Shown: piece by piece, positions 23,950-33,355 of the stretch
Position numbering within the stretch: position 1 is the stretch's first letter
Layout: every line of letters begins with the position of its first letter
Assembly (NCBI GenBank): GCA_947631215.1
Contig: CANRKN010000002.1
Coordinates: 1 to 64,000, forward strand
Direction of reading: 5' to 3'
From: an uncultured Oscillospiraceae bacterium
GTDB lineage: Bacteria > Bacillota_A > Clostridia > Oscillospirales > Oscillospiraceae
Length of the DNA stretch: 64,000 nt
The notes under the pieces: model-generated
The model's database searches: none
What the model saw: only the letters and a program-made list of their open reading frames with translations
Told to the model about the DNA's origin: nothing
Translations under genes and position numbers: made by a program

Positions 23950-24307
23950 AAAGCTCCTGGGCGCCTTTGGGGAGGACGCGGCCTGCGAATACCTGAGGCG
24001 CCGGGGCTATCGGATATTGGGCCGCAACTACGCCTGCCGGCAGGGCGAGGTGGACGTCATCGCCCGGAAGGGGCGGTATATCGTGTTCGTAGAGGTCAAG
24101 CTGCGGAAAAACGCCGACTTCGGCGCCGCGGCGGAGTTCGTCACCGCCGCCAAGCAGCAGCGGGTCATATTCGCCGCCCGGCGGTGGCTGGCGGCCAACC
24201 CAACAGATTTGCAGCCCCGGTTCGACGTCATCGAGGTCTACGCCCCCCAGGGGCTGGACACCAAAAAGCCGGAGATACATCATTTGGAGGATGCGTACCA
24301 GACATGA
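23936..24307 (+). CDS. yraN: YraN family (UPF0102) nuclease-like protein
   Basis: 123-aa restriction-endonuclease-like fold protein, with GEDAACEYLRRRGYRILGRN and the core QGEVDVI...FVEVK that supplies the E-D-E-K set of such nucleases. It overlaps rnhB by 14 nt, the usual yraN neighbour in bacteria. Biochemical activity is unproven. Confidence 0.92.
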   Translation: MPSDKKLLGAFGEDAACEYLRRRGYRILGRNYACRQGEVDVIARKGRYIVFVEVKLRKNADFGAAAEFVTAAKQQRVIFAARRWLAANPTDLQPRFDVIEVYAPQGLDTKKPEIHHLEDAYQT

Positions 24308-25785
24308 AGTATGTGAGCACCAGAGGACAGAGCGAGGCGGTCACCGCCTCCCAGGCCATCATCCGGGGCATCGCCCCCGACGGCGGGCTCTATGTGCCCG
24401 ATATGATCCCCACTGTGGACGAGGCGTTCATAAGCGGCCTCTGCGCGGCCGATTACCGGGCCCGGGCCGTGGCGGTGCTGGGGCTCTACCTGGAGGAGTT
24501 CTCCCGGGAGGAGTTGGAGGCCATCGCCAAGGCGTCTTACGGGGACAACTTCGACCACCCCGCCGTGGCGCCCACCCATATCCTGGACGACGACACGGCC
24601 TATCTTGAGCTGTGGCACGGCCCCACCTGCGCCTTCAAGGACATGGCCCTGCAGATCATGCCCCGGCTTTTGACCGCGAGCCTTAAGAAAAACGGGGAAG
24701 AGCGGACCGTGAGCATCCTGGTCGCCACCAGCGGCGATACGGGAAAGGCCGCCCTGGAGGGTTTTAAGGACGTGCCTGGTACGCGCATCATGGTGTTCTA
24801 CCCCCGGGACGGGGTGAGCCAGGTGCAGAAGCTGCAGATGGCCACCCAGGAGGGGCAGAACGTCAACGTGACGGCCGTGAACGGCAACTTCGACGACGCC
24901 CAGACCGGCGTGAAGAAGATATTCGGCGACAAGGATTTTGAAAAAGTCCTGGACGGGCGGGGATATTTTTTGAGCTCTGCCAACTCCATCAACTGGGGCC
25001 GCCTGGCGCCCCAGATCGCCTACTATTTCTCCGCTTACTGCGACATGGTGAACGCGGGGAAGCTGAAAATGGGCGAGAAGCTTGACTTCGCCGTGCCCAC
25101 CGGCAACTTCGGCGACATCCTGGCCGGGTGGTACGCAAAGCAGATGGGGCTGCCCGTGGGCCGGCTCGTCTGCGCGTCCAACGACAACAACGTCCTCACG
25201 GATTTCATCGCCACCGGCGTATACGATAAGAACCGGCCCTTCCATCTGACCAGCTCGCCCTCCATGGACATCCTGGTGTCCTCCAACCTGGAGCGGCTCC
25301 TGTACTGCCGGACAGGGGACGCGGGCGCTGTGCGGGGCTTCATGGAAAAGCTCTCCGGGGAAGGGCGCTACGACGTGGGCCAGGCTCTCGGCGACGCGGT
25401 CCGGGCCGAGTTCACCGGCGGCTTCTGCCGGGACGGCGAGGCCAAGGCGGAGATAGGAAGGCTCTGGCAGGAGAGCGGGTATCTCATGGATACCCACACC
25501 GCCGTGGCCAGCCGGGTGCTCCGGGACCTGTGGGAAAAGGAGGGAGAACGCCGCCCCACGGTGGTGGTGTCCACCGCCAGCCCCTTCAAGTTCGGCGCCG
25601 CCGTACTGGAGGCCCTGGGCGTGGTGACGGACGAGACCGGCCCCGCGTTAGTGGACGAGCTGGCCGCCGTCACCGGCCGGGCCGCCCCTGCGCCTCTGGC
25701 GAACCTTGGCAAAAAGCCCGTGCGCTTTGAAAAATGGGTGGAGAAAGAGGACATGGAACAGGCGGTGTCGGAGTTTTTGGCGTAA
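24304..25785 (+). CDS. thrC: Threonine synthase
   Basis: PLP enzyme that converts O-phosphohomoserine to threonine. N-terminal YVSTRGQSEAVTAS and PDGGLYVP; the PLP lysine lies in GPTCAFKDMALQ; SGDTGKAAL binds phosphate. 493 aa matches the long (fungal/clostridial) form. The ATG overlaps the yraN stop (ATGA). It is the last gene of the operon. Confidence 0.94.
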   Translation: MKYVSTRGQSEAVTASQAIIRGIAPDGGLYVPDMIPTVDEAFISGLCAADYRARAVAVLGLYLEEFSREELEAIAKASYGDNFDHPAVAPTHILDDDTAYLELWHGPTCAFKDMALQIMPRLLTASLKKNGEERTVSILVATSGDTGKAALEGFKDVPGTRIMVFYPRDGVSQVQKLQMATQEGQNVNVTAVNGNFDDAQTGVKKIFGDKDFEKVLDGRGYFLSSANSINWGRLAPQIAYYFSAYCDMVNAGKLKMGEKLDFAVPTGNFGDILAGWYAKQMGLPVGRLVCASNDNNVLTDFIATGVYDKNRPFHLTSSPSMDILVSSNLERLLYCRTGDAGAVRGFMEKLSGEGRYDVGQALGDAVRAEFTGGFCRDGEAKAEIGRLWQESGYLMDTHTAVASRVLRDLWEKEGERRPTVVVSTASPFKFGAAVLEALGVVTDETGPALVDELAAVTGRAAPAPLANLGKKPVRFEKWVEKEDMEQAVSEFLA

Positions 25786-25806
25786 CGCTGGCAAAGCGCG
25801 GACGGG

Positions 25807-25926
25807 CCCGACAGTATGCCTACTGCTAAAGTTCGCTTCGCTCACCAACCGCATTCGGCACACTGCCGGTTCCCGCCGCGCGTCGGGTTTCCTGTTTATG
25901 TAGGGCAACGACTATGTCGTTGCCCT
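25807..25926. repeat. Structured intergenic element downstream of thrC
   Basis: An outer stem CCCGAC (25807) / GTCGGG (25887) encloses smaller stems (CAGTA-TGCC-TACTG, AACCG...CGGTT) and a TTCGCTTCGCT core. Next to it lies a separate perfect 11-bp hairpin AGGGCAACGAC-TAT-GTCGTTGCCCT (25902-25926). It fills the gap between two converging genes. No T-run follows. It resembles dispersed non-coding elements of this lineage, but only one copy of this type is in the window. Confidence 0.45.
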
Positions 25927-25930
25927 GAGG

Positions 25931-26125
25931 TCACACATACTGCCAGGTGTCCACGGGCGCGAAGGTACCGCAGAAGGTCTCCGCCTTGGTGGCGGCCTCC
26001 TCGCTCTTGACGTTGATGTGGGTGGCGGTGCACTGGTCACTGAGCGTATGATGCTTGCAGTTGGCCACCGTGCAGCACACACCGTTGATGCAATCCCGGC
26101 CGCCGCAGTTTTTCTTTTCGTCCAT
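25931..26125 (-). CDS. DUF1540 domain-containing protein
   Basis: 64-aa cysteine-rich protein (nine cysteines) with the DUF1540 pattern CINGVCCTVANCKHH and a later CTATHINVK, FCGTF. Likely a small metal-binding domain. DUF1540 proteins are common in Clostridia, often in several copies, with no defined role. GAGGTGATAG precedes the ATG. Divergent from the metallophosphoesterase gene. Confidence 0.88.
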   Translation of the reverse strand: MDEKKNCGGRDCINGVCCTVANCKHHTLSDQCTATHINVKSEEAATKAETFCGTFAPVDTWQYV

Positions 26126-26174
26126 CCGTCTATCACCTCGGGGATAGTATCTGCAATGGAGAGGCGGTTATGTA

Positions 26175-26864
26175 ATGAGTCTTTTTGCCATAGGCGATCT
26201 CCACCTGTCCTTCGGGGCGGATAAGCCCATGGATATATTCGGCCCAAAGTGGCAGGGCCACGTGGAAAAGCTCCGGGAGGGCTTTTCCGCGCTGTCCGAT
26301 GAGGACGTGTGTGTCCTCTGCGGCGACACCAGCTGGGCCTCGGACCTGGAGGGCGCTTTGCCGGACTTTCAGTTCATCGAGAGCCTGCCGGGGAAGAAGA
26401 TCGTCTTGAAGGGCAACCACGACTACTGGTGGACCAGCGCCGCCAAGATGAACGCCTTTTTTGAAAAATATTCCATTCAGTCTATCTCCATCCTCCACAA
26501 CAACTTCTATCCCTATGGGGAGAACGCCGCCATATGCGGCACCAAGGGCTGGTTTTACGAGGAGTCCCGGGGCACGGAGCACGACAAAAAGCTCATCGCG
26601 AGGGAAATTTTGCGGCTGGAGGCGTCCTTAAAAGCGGCGGGGGACAGGGAAAAGTATGTCTTTCTCCATTATCCCCCCAAGTACGGCGGGTATATGTGCC
26701 CGGAGATTCTGGCGCTGCTCAAAGATCACGGCGTTCGGACCTGCTGCAGCGGTCATCTTCACGCCGACAGTCTGCGCATGGCCTTCAACGGCTTGTGGGA
26801 GGGGACGAGGCATATGTGCGTTTCCGCCGATGGGATAAACTTTAGGCCTTGCAAGATCGTGTAA
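26175..26864 (+). CDS. Metallophosphoesterase
   Basis: Calcineurin-like phosphoesterase with all metal-binding blocks in order: GDLHL, GDTSWA, GNHDYWW, HYPP and GHLH. 229 aa, soluble, no signal peptide. GGAGAGG lies before the ATG. It is the clostridial YkuE-unrelated cytoplasmic type; substrate unknown. The promoter for tig lies in its last codons. Confidence 0.9.
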   Translation: MSLFAIGDLHLSFGADKPMDIFGPKWQGHVEKLREGFSALSDEDVCVLCGDTSWASDLEGALPDFQFIESLPGKKIVLKGNHDYWWTSAAKMNAFFEKYSIQSISILHNNFYPYGENAAICGTKGWFYEESRGTEHDKKLIAREILRLEASLKAAGDREKYVFLHYPPKYGGYMCPEILALLKDHGVRTCCSGHLHADSLRMAFNGLWEGTRHMCVSADGINFRPCKIV

Positions 26865-26877
26865 GATTTGGTAAAAT
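26849..26877 (+). promoter_or_regulatory. Promoter of tig
   Basis: -35 TTGCAA, 17-bp spacer, TGG-TAAAAT extended -10. It overlaps the 3' end of the phosphoesterase gene and gives a leader of about 67 nt. Confidence 0.7.
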
Positions 26878-26950
26878 ATAAAAACTGTGTTTTAAGCTGT
26901 CAACAAATATATATCCATCCCCGCGTATTATTGGAAGGAGAAGTCACCCC

Positions 26951-28438
26951 ATGATCGTAAAGAACGTAGAAAAACAGGAAAAGAGCACCGTGACCTTTGA
27001 CGTGCTGTGCGACGCCGCCGAGTTCGAGAAGGCGATCAATACCGCCTACCTGAAGAACCGCAGCAAGATATTCGTGCAGGGCTTCCGCAAGGGCAAGGCC
27101 CCCCGCATGGTCATCGAGGGCATGTACGGCAAGGACGTGTTCTATGACGACGCCGCCGACGTGCTGGCCCCCGAGGCGTTCAACTTCGCCGTGGACGAGA
27201 AGGGCCTGCGCACGGTGGGCACCCCCGCGGTGAAGGACATGAACGTGTCCGACGATAAGGAACTGACGCTCTCCTTCGTGACGGCCGTGTGGCCGGAGGT
27301 GACTTTGGGCGAGTACAAGGGCCTCAAAGCCCCCAAGGCCAAAGTGAACGTCACCGAGGAGCAGGTGGCCGAGGAGATCGAAAAGATACGCAAGCGCAAC
27401 AGCCGCATCGTCTCCGTGGAGCGGCCTGCCCAGCTGGACGACACCGCCGTCATCGACTACGAGGGCAGCGTGGACGGCGTGCCCTTCGACGGCGGCAAGG
27501 CCGAGGGCCACAACCTGGTCCTGGGCTCCGGCGCGTTCATCCCTGGCTTTGAGGACCAGGTGGTGGGCATGAGCGCCGGCGAGGAGCGGGACATCACCGT
27601 CACCTTCCCGGAGGACTACGCCGAGGCGTCCCTGGCCGGGAAAGAGGCCGTGTTCCACATCAAGTGCAATGAGGTCAAGGAAAACCAGATGCCCGAGCTT
27701 GACGACGAGTTCGCCAAGGAGGTATCCGAGTTCGACACCCTGGACGAGTACAGGGCGTCCGTAAAGGAGCGCCTGGAAAAGACCGCCGAGGAGGAGGCCG
27801 ACGGCGCCTTCCGGTCCGCCCTCATCGAGCAGGCCGGCGACAACATGACCGCCGACATCCCTGACGCCATGGTGGAGGAGCAGATCGACGGCATCATGCG
27901 CGAGCAGGACCAGGGCCTGCGCATGAGCGGGCTGAGCCTGGAGCTGTACTTGAAGTATGTGGGCCAGGATATGAACGCCTACCGCCAGTCCGTCCGTCCC
28001 CAGGCCGAGCGCCGGGCCAGGACCGACGTGGTCCTGGAGGCCATCGCCGACGCCGAGGGCATCAAGCCCACCGGCGAAGAGGTGGAGCAGGAGTATGCCG
28101 ACGTGGCGAAGCAGTACAACATGTCCCTGGAGGACGTGAAGAAGGCTCTGGCCCGGGAGCTCATCGAGGCCAACCTGCGCACCCGCAGGGCCGCCGAGCT
28201 TATCTATAAAAACGCCGTGGCCACCGAGCCCGAGGAGGCTCTCGCCGAGGAGGATAAGCCCAAGAAGGCCGCCAGGAAGAAGTCCGAGAAGAAGGCGGAG
28301 GAAGGCGAGGAGGCCCCTGCGGAGGAGAAACCCAAAAAGACCGCCAAGAAGACTGCGAAGCAGGCAGAGGAGAAGACCCTGGACGAGGCCGCGCCCGAGG
28401 ACGGCTGGGTCAAAGAGGACGCCCCCAAGGCGGAATAA
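26951..28438 (+). CDS. tig: Trigger factor with extended charged tail
   Basis: Ribosome-bound chaperone and prolyl isomerase. The N-terminal ribosome-docking signature GFRKGKAPR lies at about residues 45-53; the FKBP domain at about 160-240 (DDTAVIDYEGSVDGVPFDGG, LGSGAFIPGFEDQ); then the helical chaperone domain. 495 aa is longer than the usual 425-450. The extra 70 residues (from about 425) are a Lys/Ala/Glu repeat-like tail of low complexity. First gene upstream of clpP-clpX-lon, the usual clostridial folding/proteolysis cluster. Confidence 0.95.
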   Translation: MIVKNVEKQEKSTVTFDVLCDAAEFEKAINTAYLKNRSKIFVQGFRKGKAPRMVIEGMYGKDVFYDDAADVLAPEAFNFAVDEKGLRTVGTPAVKDMNVSDDKELTLSFVTAVWPEVTLGEYKGLKAPKAKVNVTEEQVAEEIEKIRKRNSRIVSVERPAQLDDTAVIDYEGSVDGVPFDGGKAEGHNLVLGSGAFIPGFEDQVVGMSAGEERDITVTFPEDYAEASLAGKEAVFHIKCNEVKENQMPELDDEFAKEVSEFDTLDEYRASVKERLEKTAEEEADGAFRSALIEQAGDNMTADIPDAMVEEQIDGIMREQDQGLRMSGLSLELYLKYVGQDMNAYRQSVRPQAERRARTDVVLEAIADAEGIKPTGEEVEQEYADVAKQYNMSLEDVKKALARELIEANLRTRRAAELIYKNAVATEPEEALAEEDKPKKAARKKSEKKAEEGEEAPAEEKPKKTAKKTAKQAEEKTLDEAAPEDGWVKEDAPKAE

Positions 28439-28489
28439 TACCGGAAAGTTTTGGATAGGCTCTCAGTGTTTGGAAAGGAGCAATAAGCT

Positions 28490-29071
28490 ATGAGTTTAGT
28501 TCCCTATGTAGTGGAGCAGACCTCCCGGGGCGAGCGGTCCTACGACATCTTCTCCCGGCTTTTGAACGATCGCATCATCATGCTGTCGGAGGAGGTCAAC
28601 GACACCACCGCCTCTCTGGTAGTAGCCCAGATGCTCTATCTGGAGGGCCAGGACCCGGACAAGGACATCCAGTTTTACATCAACAGCCCCGGCGGCTCCG
28701 TCACCGCGGGCATGGCCATCTACGACACCATGCAGTATATCAAGTGCGACGTGTCCACCATCTGCGTCGGCATGGCCGCCAGCATGGGAGCGTTCCTGCT
28801 CTCCAGCGGCGCCAAGGGCAAGCGCATCGCCCTGCCCAACGCGGAGATCATGATCCATCAGCCCTCTGCCGGCACCCAGGGCCAGGTCACCGATATGGCC
28901 ATCCACCTGAAGCATTTCGAGGCGACCAAGGAGAAGCTGAACCGCATCATGGCTGCCCAGACCGGCCGGACCTATGAGGAGATCGTGGACGCCTGCGAGC
29001 GGGATCACTTCATGACCCCGGAGGAGGCCCAGCAGTTCGGCCTCATCGACAAGATCATCACGAAGAGGTAA
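28490..29071 (+). CDS. clpP: ATP-dependent Clp protease proteolytic subunit
   Basis: Tetradecameric serine protease chamber used by ClpX. Catalytic triad visible: S98 in [10 protein letters not shown]123 in MIHQPSAG, D172 in ERDHFMTP. 193 aa with only a short propeptide. GGAAAGGAGC precedes the ATG. clpX follows 7 nt later. Confidence 0.97.
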   Translation: MSLVPYVVEQTSRGERSYDIFSRLLNDRIIMLSEEVNDTTASLVVAQMLYLEGQDPDKDIQFYINSPGGSVTAGMAIYDTMQYIKCDVSTICVGMAASMGAFLLSSGAKGKRIALPNAEIMIHQPSAGTQGQVTDMAIHLKHFEATKEKLNRIMAAQTGRTYEEIVDACERDHFMTPEEAQQFGLIDKIITKR

Positions 29072-29078
29072 AAGCCAT

Positions 29079-30365
29079 ATGCCGAGAGAGGGCGAAAGAA
29101 AAGTGCTCCGGTGCAGCTTCTGCGGCAAGCCCCAGGATACGGTCCGCCGGCTCATCGCGGGCAACGACGCCTATATATGCGACGAGTGCGTGCACCTGTG
29201 CCTGAACATTCTGGCTGACGAGCTGGACGACGAGGACTACCCCGACTTCGTTCTGGAGGGGGCGGACGACGAAAAGCTCATGGAGCCGGAGGACGTGCCC
29301 GCGCCCCGGGAGATCAAAAAGGCCCTGGACCAGTATATCATCGGCCAGGATAGGGCTAAGGTGGCCCTGTCCGTGGCGGTATATAACCACTATAAGCGCA
29401 TCCTCCACCGGGGGAAGGACGAGGCGGAGCTGCAAAAATCCAACATCCTGCTGGTAGGGCCTACGGGCTCCGGCAAGACCCTCTTTGCCCAGACCCTGGC
29501 CCGGATGCTGAACGTGCCCTTCGCCATCGCCGACGCCACCACCCTGACCGAGGCCGGCTACGTGGGCGAGGACGTGGAGAACATCCTCCTGCGCCTTTTG
29601 CAGGCGGCGGACTTCGACGTGGAGCGGGCCCAGCAGGGCATCATCTACATCGACGAGATCGACAAGATATCCCGCAAGAGCGAGAACACCTCCATCACCC
29701 GGGACGTGTCCGGCGAGGGGGTACAGCAGGCCCTTTTGAAGATACTGGAGGGAACCGTCGCCGCCGTGCCGCCCCAGGGCGGGCGCAAGCACCCCCATCA
29801 GGAGTTCATCCACATCGACACCAGCAACATCCTGTTCATCTGCGGCGGCGCCTTCGACGGTCTGGAGAAGATCATCGAAAACCGCATGGATAGAAAGAGC
29901 CTTGGCTTTGGCGCGGAGATCGCCTCCCGGAAGGAGAAGGACGTGGGCGAGGTGTTAAGCCACGTCCAGTCCCATGACCTTCTGAAGTTCGGCATCATCC
30001 CTGAGCTCATCGGCAGGCTCCCCGTGGTCACCACCCTGGACAGCCTGAAGAGGGCGGACCTGGTGCGCATCCTCACGGAGCCGAAAAACGCTCTGGTGAA
30101 GCAGTATCAGGCCATGCTTGGCTACGACGGCGTGACGCTGGAGTTTGACCAAAAGGCCCTGGAGGCCGTGGCCGACAAGGCCATTGACATGGACATCGGC
30201 GCCCGGGGCCTTCGCAGCATCATGGAGGGCATCATGACGGACATCATGTTCGAGGCGCCCTCCGACGACACCATCGACAAGGTCATCATCACCGCCGACA
30301 GCGTGAAAAACGGCTCCCGCCCGGTCATCTACCGCAAGCGAAAGTTGGAACAGGACGCATCATGA
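29079..30365 (+). CDS. clpX: ATP-dependent Clp protease ATP-binding subunit ClpX
   Basis: AAA+ unfoldase that feeds substrates to ClpP. The N-terminal zinc domain has C12, C15, C34 and C37. Walker A is GPTGSGKT (127-134), Walker [11 protein letters not shown], followed by the ClpP-binding and sensor regions. 428 aa is typical. A GC hairpin without T-run (GGGCCGCAC / GTGCGGCCC, 30372-30394) separates it from lon. Confidence 0.97.
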   Translation: MPREGERKVLRCSFCGKPQDTVRRLIAGNDAYICDECVHLCLNILADELDDEDYPDFVLEGADDEKLMEPEDVPAPREIKKALDQYIIGQDRAKVALSVAVYNHYKRILHRGKDEAELQKSNILLVGPTGSGKTLFAQTLARMLNVPFAIADATTLTEAGYVGEDVENILLRLLQAADFDVERAQQGIIYIDEIDKISRKSENTSITRDVSGEGVQQALLKILEGTVAAVPPQGGRKHPHQEFIHIDTSNILFICGGAFDGLEKIIENRMDRKSLGFGAEIASRKEKDVGEVLSHVQSHDLLKFGIIPELIGRLPVVTTLDSLKRADLVRILTEPKNALVKQYQAMLGYDGVTLEFDQKALEAVADKAIDMDIGARGLRSIMEGIMTDIMFEAPSDDTIDKVIITADSVKNGSRPVIYRKRKLEQDAS

Positions 30366-30371
30366 CACACC

Positions 30372-30394
30372 GGGCCGCACACACCGTGCGGCCC
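30372..30394 (+). other. Intercistronic hairpin between clpX and lon
   Basis: Perfect 9-bp GC stem with a 5-nt loop, 7 nt after the clpX stop and 23 nt before lon. No T-run, so probably an mRNA stability or processing element rather than a full terminator. Confidence 0.5.
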
Positions 30395-30416
30395 CGGCTA
30401 TATTTGAGGTTTTACC

Positions 30417-32780
30417 ATGGATCATTCCGAAACGACAGCCGCCTCCCGCTATCAGGTCTATCCGCTGATCCCCCTGCGGGGCATCAGCGTGTTCCCGGGC
30501 ATGCGGCTCATATTCGATGTGGAGCGGGAGGATTCCATCGCCGCGGTGGACGCGGCCATGGAGAGCGAACAGATGCTCTTCCTTATCGGCCAGCGGGACC
30601 CCTCCGCAGAGTCCGTGGAGGGGGAGGAGGACCTGTTCCGCATGGGCACCGTCTGCCACATCCAGCAGGTCCTTCGCGTCCCCGATGAGGAGGGGGCCAA
30701 GGTCATGGCCGAGGGCGTGGCGAGAGCCTACCTCGCCTCCATCATGGGCACCAAGCCCTATATGGCCGCCCAGGTGGAGACCGTGGCGGCGGAGGCCAAT
30801 CCCCGCATGGCAGTGAGGGCCGAAGCCCTCATCCGCCAGTGCTACGGCCTGCTGGAGAAGTACGCAGAGACCGCCCAGGTGGACCTTTCTGACGTGCTGA
30901 GGGACATCATGGGCAGTTCCGACGCGGGCTACGTGTCGGATAGGGTGGCCCAGAGCATCTATATGCGCTTCGACCAGAAGCAGCTGGTGCTGGAGGAGCT
31001 GCGGCCCATGCGCCGTCTCGCCCTGGTGAACCGGCTTTTGCGCTGGGAGCTGGACATCCTGGACGTGGAGCAGTCCATCCACGAGGAGGCCGCCAAGCGC
31101 ATGAAGCGGGTGCAGCGGGAGATGTTCCTCCGGGAGCAGCTTCGCACCATCCAGGCGGAGCTGGGCGAGGAGGAGGGCTACGCCGACGACACGGAGGAGT
31201 ACCGCGCCGCCGTGGCCAGGGCCCATCTGCCCAAGGAAGTGGAGACGAAGCTCTACAAGGAGATCACCCGCCTTGCCAAGCAGCCCTTCGGCAGCGCCGA
31301 GTCCGCCGTCATCCGAAGCTATCTGGACATATGTCTGGAGATACCCTGGACAAGGGAGACCGAGGACAACCTGGACACCGACGCGGTGCGTGGGGCCCTG
31401 GACGCGGACCACTTCGGCCTTGAAAAGATCAAGGACCGGGTGGTGGAGTATCTCGCCGTGCGGAGGCTGGCCCCGGACCAGAAGGGCTCGATTTTGTGCC
31501 TGCTGGGCCCTCCGGGTACCGGCAAGACCAGCATCGCCCTGTCCATATCCCGGGTCATGGGGCGGAAGCTCTGCCGCATATCCCTGGGCGGCGTCCATGA
31601 CGAGGCGGAGATACGGGGCCACCGCAAGACCTACGTGGGGGCCATGCCGGGCCGCATCATGGCGGGCATCCAGCAGGCGGGGAGCAAAAATCCCGTTATG
31701 GTCCTGGACGAGATCGATAAGCTGGGATCGGACTACCGGGGCGACCCCTCCGCGGCTCTCCTGGAGGCCCTGGACCCGGAGCAGAACAGCCAGTTCCGGG
31801 ACCACTTCCTGGAGCTGCCCTTTGACCTTTCCGACGTATTTTTCATCACCACCGCCAACGCCGCGGACACCATCCCGCCGGCCCTCCTGGACCGGATGGA
31901 GGTGGTGGAGTTCCCCGGCTATACGGATGAAGAGAAGCTCGCCATCGCCAAGGACCATCTGCTGCCCAAGCAGCGGAAAAAGCACGGCCTCAACGGCAAT
32001 CAGCTGCGTATCAACGACGCAGGGCTCCGGGAGATCATCGCCCGGTATACCCGGGAGTCCGGCGTGCGCCGGTTGGAGCAGCTTCTCGCCACCGTCTGCC
32101 GCAAGACCGCGGCGGGCATCGTGGCGGGGGAGTTTAAAAGCAAATACGTCCGGGCCGGGGGCCTGGAGGAGCTGCTGGGCCCGGCCAAGTACCATGACCT
32201 GAGCGCCGCCGGCAAGGCGGAGGTGGGGCTGGTACACGGCCTGGCCTGGACCCGCGTGGGCGGGGAGATGCTGGACGCCGAGGTGGGCGTCATGGACGGC
32301 TCCGGCAAGCTGGAGCTCACCGGCAATCTGGGCGACGTGATGAAGGAGTCCGCCCGGGCGGCCCTGACCTACATCCGTGGCCGGGCCACGGAGCTGGGGG
32401 TGGACCCGGAGTTTTACAAGAACAAGGACATCCACATCCACTTCCCCGAGGGCGCCGTGCCCAAGGACGGGCCCTCCGCTGGCGTCACCATCTGCACGGG
32501 GCTTGTGTCCGCCCTCGCGGGGGTGCCGGTGCGGCAGGACGTGGCCATGACCGGCGAGATCACCCTGCGGGGCAGGGTGCTGCCCATCGGGGGCCTGCGG
32601 GAGAAGACCATGGCGGCCCTCCGGGCCGGCATCCACACGGTCATCATCCCCGCGGAGAACGAGCCGGACCTGGCGGACATAGACCCCACCGTCCGGGCGG
32701 CCCTGAACTTCATCACTGCCAGCCGCGTGGACACGGTGCTGGACGCGGCATTGTGCCGGGAAGACCATGATAAAGCTTGA
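30417..32780 (+). CDS. lon: Lon protease (LonA type)
   Basis: ATP-dependent serine protease for misfolded and regulatory proteins. N-terminal substrate domain, AAA+ domain with Walker A GPPGTGKTS, and the protease domain with catalytic S687 in PKDGPSAG and K730 in REKTMAAL. 787 aa is typical for LonA. It overlaps engB by 14 nt, the common Firmicutes lon-engB arrangement. Confidence 0.97.
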   Translation: MDHSETTAASRYQVYPLIPLRGISVFPGMRLIFDVEREDSIAAVDAAMESEQMLFLIGQRDPSAESVEGEEDLFRMGTVCHIQQVLRVPDEEGAKVMAEGVARAYLASIMGTKPYMAAQVETVAAEANPRMAVRAEALIRQCYGLLEKYAETAQVDLSDVLRDIMGSSDAGYVSDRVAQSIYMRFDQKQLVLEELRPMRRLALVNRLLRWELDILDVEQSIHEEAAKRMKRVQREMFLREQLRTIQAELGEEEGYADDTEEYRAAVARAHLPKEVETKLYKEITRLAKQPFGSAESAVIRSYLDICLEIPWTRETEDNLDTDAVRGALDADHFGLEKIKDRVVEYLAVRRLAPDQKGSILCLLGPPGTGKTSIALSISRVMGRKLCRISLGGVHDEAEIRGHRKTYVGAMPGRIMAGIQQAGSKNPVMVLDEIDKLGSDYRGDPSAALLEALDPEQNSQFRDHFLELPFDLSDVFFITTANAADTIPPALLDRMEVVEFPGYTDEEKLAIAKDHLLPKQRKKHGLNGNQLRINDAGLREIIARYTRESGVRRLEQLLATVCRKTAAGIVAGEFKSKYVRAGGLEELLGPAKYHDLSAAGKAEVGLVHGLAWTRVGGEMLDAEVGVMDGSGKLELTGNLGDVMKESARAALTYIRGRATELGVDPEFYKNKDIHIHFPEGAVPKDGPSAGVTICTGLVSALAGVPVRQDVAMTGEITLRGRVLPIGGLREKTMAALRAGIHTVIIPAENEPDLADIDPTVRAALNFITASRVDTVLDAALCREDHDKA

Positions 32781-33351
32781 GCCGGCGGTATATGTGAAGA
32801 GCGCCGGGAAGAGCGCGGATTTTGTAAGGGACGGCCGGCCCATGGTGGTGTTCGCGGGCAAGTCCAACGTGGGCAAGAGCTCTGTCATCAACTGCCTTCT
32901 GAATCGCAAAAACCTGGCCCGGGTGGGCTCCGCCCCCGGCAAGACCACCAATGTGAACTACTTTCTCGTGGGGGACGCGGTGTGGTTCGTGGACCTGCCC
33001 GGCTACGGCTACGCCAAGGTGCCCCAGGCGGAGCGGGACCGGTGGGGCAGGCTCATGGAGGCCTTCTTCGCCGAGTCTGAGCGTATCACCTGCGGCGTGC
33101 AGATATTGGACGGGCGGCACAAGCCCACCGCCCTGGACGTGGAGATGAACGGGCTCTTTGAGCGCTGCGGCTGCCCCAGGGCAGTGGCGGCCAACAAGTG
33201 GGATAAGCTTAAAAAGTCCGAGATGGAGCCGAACCTGGCCCTCATTCGGGAAACGCTGGACCTGGGAGAGGACACGCCTCTGGTGCCTTTCTCCGCGGAA
33301 AAGCGCACCGGGCGGCTGGAGCTTTTGGGCGTCCTCTCGACATGGGTGTGA
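32767..33351 (+). CDS. engB: Ribosome biogenesis GTPase EngB (YsxC)
   Basis: GTPase for 50S assembly. G1 AGKSNVGKSS, G2 TPGKT-like APGKTTNV, G3 DLPGYGYAK, G4 NKWDKLKK. 194 aa is full length. It starts within the end of lon. Confidence 0.96.
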   Translation: MIKLEPAVYVKSAGKSADFVRDGRPMVVFAGKSNVGKSSVINCLLNRKNLARVGSAPGKTTNVNYFLVGDAVWFVDLPGYGYAKVPQAERDRWGRLMEAFFAESERITCGVQILDGRHKPTALDVEMNGLFERCGCPRAVAANKWDKLKKSEMEPNLALIRETLDLGEDTPLVPFSAEKRTGRLELLGVLSTWV

Positions 33352-33355
33352 GACT

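Noticed and set aside
30360..32951. Very long open frame antisense to lon (and similar ones antisense to ddl-murF, tctA, the Na/Pi gene, oppF-ApbE-like)
   Set aside because: These mirror GC-rich codon usage of the genuine genes, have no family resemblance, no ribosome sites, and cross gene boundaries.
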